This document shows positions 5,798-8,903 of a DNA stretch of 8,903 nt, piece after piece. The stretch comes from Endozoicomonadaceae bacterium. Lineage in GTDB: Bacteria > Pseudomonadota > Gammaproteobacteria > Pseudomonadales > Endozoicomonadaceae. The translations under genes were made by a program, and so were the position numbers. The stretch is taken from the NCBI GenBank assembly GCA_015163815.1, contig JAAOIJ010000093.1, positions 1-8,903 on the forward strand. The letters run 5' to 3'. Below the pieces are notes generated by a model. It did no database searches. It had not been told where the DNA came from and worked only from the letters and a program-made list of their open reading frames with translations. The stretch's first letter is position 1; each line of letters starts with the position of its first letter.

Positions 5798-6121
5798 CTA
5801 TTTTTCTAATAAGTGTTTTTTCTTGGTAATAGCTTTCCAATGTTCTGCATCATCCGGCGCCTCTTTTTTGATTGTAATATTAGGCCAAGTTTTAGACAAA
5901 GTGTCATTAATTTGAAGAAATTCAATTTGATCCATTGGCAATTCATCTTCAGGGTAAATGGCATTCACTGGGCATTCTACTTCACATAGGGCGCAATCAA
6001 TGCATTCATCAGGATGGATCACTAAAAAATTAGGACCTTCATAAAAACAATCTACAGGGCATACTTCAACACAATCGGTATATTTACACTTAATACACGG
6101 TTCACCGACAACAAAAGTCAT
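5798..6121 (-). CDS. fdxA: Seven-iron ferredoxin FdxA ([3Fe-4S][4Fe-4S])
   Basis: A cytoplasmic low-potential electron carrier of 107 residues, full length for the FdxA/Azotobacter FdI type. All nine family Cys are present. By alignment with Azotobacter FdI, C9, C17 and C50 bind the [3Fe-4S] cluster; C21, C40, C43 and C46 bind the [4Fe-4S] cluster; and C12 and C25 are the free Cys. The N-terminal stretch CIKCKYTDCVEVCPVDCFYE and the second motif CIDCALCEVECPVNA are nearly identical to that family, as is the tail with WPNIT. The ATG is preceded by an excellent AGGAGA. It reads in the same direction as relA, 156 bp downstream of the relA stop, and converges on rpoS. A 15-bp palindrome lies about 95 bp before its start. 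The physiological partner cannot be told from the sequence. Confidence 0.97.
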   Translation of the reverse strand: MTFVVGEPCIKCKYTDCVEVCPVDCFYEGPNFLVIHPDECIDCALCEVECPVNAIYPEDELPMDQIEFLQINDTLSKTWPNITIKKEAPDDAEHWKAITKKKHLLEK

Positions 6122-6125
6122 GATA

Positions 6126-6131
6126 TCTCCT
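6126..6131 (-). promoter_or_regulatory. Ribosome binding site of fdxA
   Basis: On the minus strand AGGAGA sits 4 nt before the fdxA ATG. It is the strongest Shine-Dalgarno sequence in the window and suggests high translation. Confidence 0.75.
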
Positions 6132-6215
6132 GGTAATACGGTTAAAGAATGGATTCATTATTCTAGAGTACTGTATAGTGTGATTGAATAAAAGATTTAA
6201 AAGTAAATGAGATTA

Positions 6216-6230
6216 TCATGTAATACATGA
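6216..6230. promoter_or_regulatory. 15-bp perfect palindrome between relA and fdxA, operator-like
   Basis: TCATGTA-A-TACATGA is a perfect dyad with 7-bp arms around one central base, 95 bp upstream of the fdxA start and 48 bp downstream of the relA stop. On the minus strand it precedes weak fdxA promoter matches (TATACA and TAGAAT -10-like hexamers around 6155-6180). It does not match the FNR box or another operator I recognise. Confidence 0.35.
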
Positions 6231-6277
6231 GATATCTACAAGATCCATTTTCAAAAAAAATAATGCAATGAATCAAT

Positions 6278-7684
6278 TTAGATTAAAGCTTCTACTTGAT
6301 CGCCTGTTTTGAGGCGATGTGTTAAAGAGACAGATTTTCCATTGACTGTGGCGCCATAGCAGATATGATGGCGACCATACATCGTGGAAGAAAAATGTAA
6401 TGGTGTTGCGCCTTTTGGTAGTTCCATTACATCACCTTGATCGGTAAAAACATAAATACTATCTGAAGCTGTATCACTACGCCATTTTTCTAATGCATGT
6501 ATTTCAGTATTTCCAAACTCTTGATGCCAATCGAGCACTTGTCTCAAAGAGTGTATTTTTTTTTCATAGCTATTGAGCACCGTATTGGTATCAGTGCCTT
6601 TATAAGCCCAGTGCGAACAGGCTCCAAATTCTGATTTTTCATGCATAATATGGGTTCTAATTTGCACTTCTAATCGATTATTTTCTGCTACATTAACAGC
6701 GGTATGTAAGGATTGGTAACCATTCGTTTTAGGATGTTTAATGTAATTGTCAAATTCTGAATCAATACTCGTCCATAAATTATGAATAACAGCTAATACA
6801 CGATAACAGTCATTCACTTGATTGACTAAAATACGAATTGCTTGGATATCATATAGTTCATGAAATTTTAATTTTTTAGCTTGCATTTTACGCCATATAC
6901 TATAAATATTTTTAACACGCCCTTGTATTTGAGCTTGAATATTAATTTTTTGTAAATGTTGACGCAAATAAATAATTCGATTTTGTAATGTATTTTCTCG
7001 ATCGATACGGCGATCTTTGATTAAATGTGCAATATGTTTATAAGCATCAGCATTTAAATAGCTAAAGGCTAAATCTTCCATTTCCCATTTAATACAACCA
7101 ATGCCTAGTCTATGCGCTAAAGGAGCATAAATAAATAAAGCTTTTCGTGCAATGTGTTTTTTTTCAGATTGAGACTCTTTTTTTATTAATCGCATCACAC
7201 ACATTGTTTCAGCAATTTTAATCAAAGGTACACGAATATCTTGTACCATATAAATTAACATTTTTCTAATTTTTTCTAACTGTTTATAATTCGAATCAAT
7301 ATCAGAAAAAACAGGGTAATATGCTGATAGCATCTGATTAGAGTTGATATCTAATACCCCTTGAATCAAATTGGATATTTCTATGCCGAAATGATAACGA
7401 ATAACGGTTAAATGGATCATATTAGCTTGTACAAATTGATATAATAAAGCGGCAACAAAAGAGGATTGATCTAAACGTAATTTTTTTAAAATTTCAACTG
7501 TGTCAATACCTGCTTTTAAGTAATATTCTTTATTATGATGATGAAATATTTGCACTGTATCACAAGCATATTTTAATAATGGTAATGCTGGGACACCTAA
7601 ATCATCACGAATACGATTTAGCCATTGAGATAAATCAATTTGACCATTCTTTGTTTTTGGATGCTTTTCTCTCACTGTAACCAT
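6278..7684 (-). CDS. relA: RelA-type (p)ppGpp synthetase, C-terminally truncated after the TGS domain
   Basis: Transfers pyrophosphate from ATP to GDP/GTP to make (p)ppGpp in the stringent response. The start MVTVREKH matches E. coli RelA (MVAVRSAH). Residues ~60-200 are the pseudo-hydrolase domain: the HD motif is absent (AALLYQFVQAN), as in monofunctional RelA. Residues ~245-365 are the synthetase: GRVKNIYSIWRKM (R256, K258, K266), YDIQAIRI (D279), EFDN at 310-313 in the place of the RelA-type EXDD motif, NGYQSLHTAV (Y323), LEVQIRT (E339) and SHWAYK. Residues ~406-468 are a TGS domain ending in GDQVEALI and a TAA. E. coli RelA continues for another ~280 residues (helical, zinc-finger and ACT regions), which are missing here; no trace appears in any frame before fdxA. 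The core looks intact, so a working but ribosome-uncoupled synthetase is likely. Reductive decay is the alternative. Confidence 0.93.
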   Translation of the reverse strand: MVTVREKHPKTKNGQIDLSQWLNRIRDDLGVPALPLLKYACDTVQIFHHHNKEYYLKAGIDTVEILKKLRLDQSSFVAALLYQFVQANMIHLTVIRYHFGIEISNLIQGVLDINSNQMLSAYYPVFSDIDSNYKQLEKIRKMLIYMVQDIRVPLIKIAETMCVMRLIKKESQSEKKHIARKALFIYAPLAHRLGIGCIKWEMEDLAFSYLNADAYKHIAHLIKDRRIDRENTLQNRIIYLRQHLQKINIQAQIQGRVKNIYSIWRKMQAKKLKFHELYDIQAIRILVNQVNDCYRVLAVIHNLWTSIDSEFDNYIKHPKTNGYQSLHTAVNVAENNRLEVQIRTHIMHEKSEFGACSHWAYKGTDTNTVLNSYEKKIHSLRQVLDWHQEFGNTEIHALEKWRSDTASDSIYVFTDQGDVMELPKGATPLHFSSTMYGRHHICYGATVNGKSVSLTHRLKTGDQVEALI

Positions 7685-8044
7685 ATTGACTGTATTAGTA
7701 TCTGAGTGGTAATGTAAAATATCATTTCAATGATCGATGCTGTTATGTAAAGCAATTGGTTTCTATGCTATTGCGATTGTAAAAACTAAAAAAGTATGAA
7801 TACAAATAATGCCTCTGTTTTTATATCACATGAAATAGCAATAATCTGAACCAATAGATGGGCTGTATCTCTTCAACATGATCAAAAAAATATTTATTCA
7901 TTTTAAATCGTATAAAAATGTGCTGATTTATGATGAGAACTATCTATTTTTCATTAGTTTTTTTTAAAACAAGTCGCTTATTTAGTCGTACTACTCACCC
8001 TACCATAGGACATCCTTTATGTATAATTTAAATCCGGTTTTATT
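7685..8044. other. Gene-free gap upstream of relA
   Basis: About 360 bp between the relA start and the end of IS30 copy 2. I see no protein-like frame, RNA gene or convincing promoter. The relA promoter should lie here on the minus strand, since both neighbours read in that direction; a TTTACA near 7710 has no well-spaced -10. The relA ATG has no evident Shine-Dalgarno sequence. Confidence 0.5.
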
Positions 8045-8903
8045 TGGCCAATATCTAAAAGTTTTTAACTTCGTTAGGTGTTCGATAGTTTAACATTTTT
8101 CTGCGTCTATGATTGAGTGCTTTTTGAATTGCTAAAATTTCATTATCTTCTATGCCTATCAACTCTGTTTTTTTTTGCAGATATTGACGAGATAATTCAT
8201 GAGTATGCTCATTTAAAGCACTTTGCCAAGAAGCATAAAGTTTAGCAAAATAACATTTTATTTTAAATGTTTTAGATAAGACTTCATGCTAAGAAAATGT
8301 TTTGCCATGATCAACAGTAATCATTTGTCTATATTGAAGTGGAATCTTTTTAAACACTTGATAGTACAGTCTTTTACTTCATTTGCTTTGCGATTTTCAA
8401 AACATATTTATATTGTCTGTCGACTAAGCTAACAATAGCGCTTTGATAATTTTTTCCTATCATAGTATCTGCTTCTCAATCTCCACTACGAGATTTTTCA
8501 TCGACAATCATAGGTTTTTTTGTCATATCGACTCGATTAGCCATAAGCCTTCTACTCGATATGTTGCCTTTTCTAGTGCAATATTGTTTACCTTTAATAA
8601 TGTCTTAAATTTTTGTATCAATCAGATCTTAGTGGGATTTTTTGTTTAATATATGGATCAATCGCTCTGACATTTGATCAGGACTCCCTTTTTTTTGATT
8701 AAAATATCAATATATTTCATACATCTAGGGAGTATTTATAAGGATTTCTGCTTGCCTTTCATTTCCTGTCTTGCGCTAATTGATGAGCTTGTTGATCATC
8801 ATATTGTCTCCCTTTAGTATTTCAAAAAATCTCTCTTGAAATCGTAGAAGGAGATCTTTGTAATACTTTTCCTATTGTATGAATAGAATCATGCTTTGAT
8901 AAT
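8045..8903 (-). mobile_element. Decayed IS30-family element (copy 2), continues past window end
   Basis: Homologous to 1253-1900 over the catalytic and C-terminal part of the transposase and in the same orientation, but it also keeps the N-terminal DNA-binding region. The end near 8045 is eroded: where copy 1 has its 12-bp terminal repeat right after the stop, only about half the bases match here. The other end is outside the window. Together the two copies flank about 6.1 kb as direct repeats. Confidence 0.75.
8055..8903 (-). pseudogene. IS30-family transposase, broken, 5' end beyond the window
   Basis: The minus strand reads, in pieces, as an IS30-family transposase. The N-terminal region near the window edge is TIGKVLQRSPSTISREIF, stop, NTKGRQYDDQQAHQLAQDRK: the helix-turn-helix and following segment. 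The middle is MIVDEKSRSGD-stop-EADTMIGKNY, then SAIVSLVDR, with the first catalytic Asp. Further on come VDHGKTFS, an amber codon at 8289-8291, CYFAKLYASWQSALNEHTHE with the catalytic Glu, and finally QKALNHRRRKMLNYRTPNEV, ending at 8055-8057. Defects are TGA at 8476-8478 (the Trp of GDWE), TGA at 8822-8824, the amber codon, frameshifts and a small deletion near 8400 relative to copy 1. It cannot encode a working transposase. Confidence 0.85.

Noticed and set aside
8476..8478. TGA codons at Trp positions in transposase remnants, possibly a code in which TGA means Trp
   Set aside because: Intact genes such as rpoS use TGG for Trp, other TGA codons in the remnants stand at Arg-like positions, and frameshifts and TAG/TAA codons also occur. 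This is ordinary pseudogene decay.
8443..8649. A 68-codon open frame on the plus strand
   Set aside because: It lies antisense to the IS30 transposase pseudogene, has no ribosome binding site or family resemblance, and is explained by AT-rich complement sequence.

Overview
This is an AT-rich stretch of a gammaproteobacterial chromosome. The firm anchors are RpoS, a 7Fe ferredoxin of the FdxA type, a RelA-type (p)ppGpp synthetase, a DUF368 (PopT) membrane protein, and adjacent tRNA-Trp and tRNA-Gly genes that both encode their CCA ends. Low GC, long non-coding gaps, decayed insertion sequences and a shortened RelA together suggest a host-associated lineage undergoing genome reduction. A Legionellales/Coxiella-like bacterium is a plausible guess, but nothing in the window proves the taxon.

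Layout. 8-946 (+) encodes an unrecognised exported protein; an unusually perfect AT-only hairpin follows at 965-1018. 1096-1900 is an insertion-sequence graveyard on the minus strand: the tail of an IS5-family transposase abuts an internally deleted IS30-family element (1253-1900) that keeps both 12-bp terminal inverted repeats. 2058-2549 (+) is an orphan protein with eight perfect 12-bp repeats (Ser-Thr-Pro-Val) and an acidic Ser-rich tail. tRNA-Trp and tRNA-Gly (2810-3016) come next, then the DUF368 lipid-carrier transporter (3100-3978, +). A 700-bp gap without a gene leads into rpoS (4678-5769, +). fdxA (5798-6121) and relA (6278-7684) are on the minus strand, with fdxA converging on rpoS. 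From about 8045 to the window end lies a second, longer but also dead, IS30-family copy in the same orientation as the first.

Functional reading. relA and rpoS, the synthetase of the stringent-response alarmone and the general-stress sigma factor, are near neighbours but are transcribed convergently, so they are not co-transcribed. The most interesting point is that RelA stops at the end of its TGS domain (468 residues, against about 744 in E. coli). It has no hydrolase motif and no ribosome-sensing C-terminal half, and so resembles the N-terminal RelA fragments known to be active without ribosomes. Other points are the VNTR-bearing orphan protein, a short leader peptide ahead of rpoS, an amber codon shared by both IS30 copies, and several AT-rich inverted repeats in gene-free DNA. 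I see no CRISPR array, phage module or recognisable defence system.
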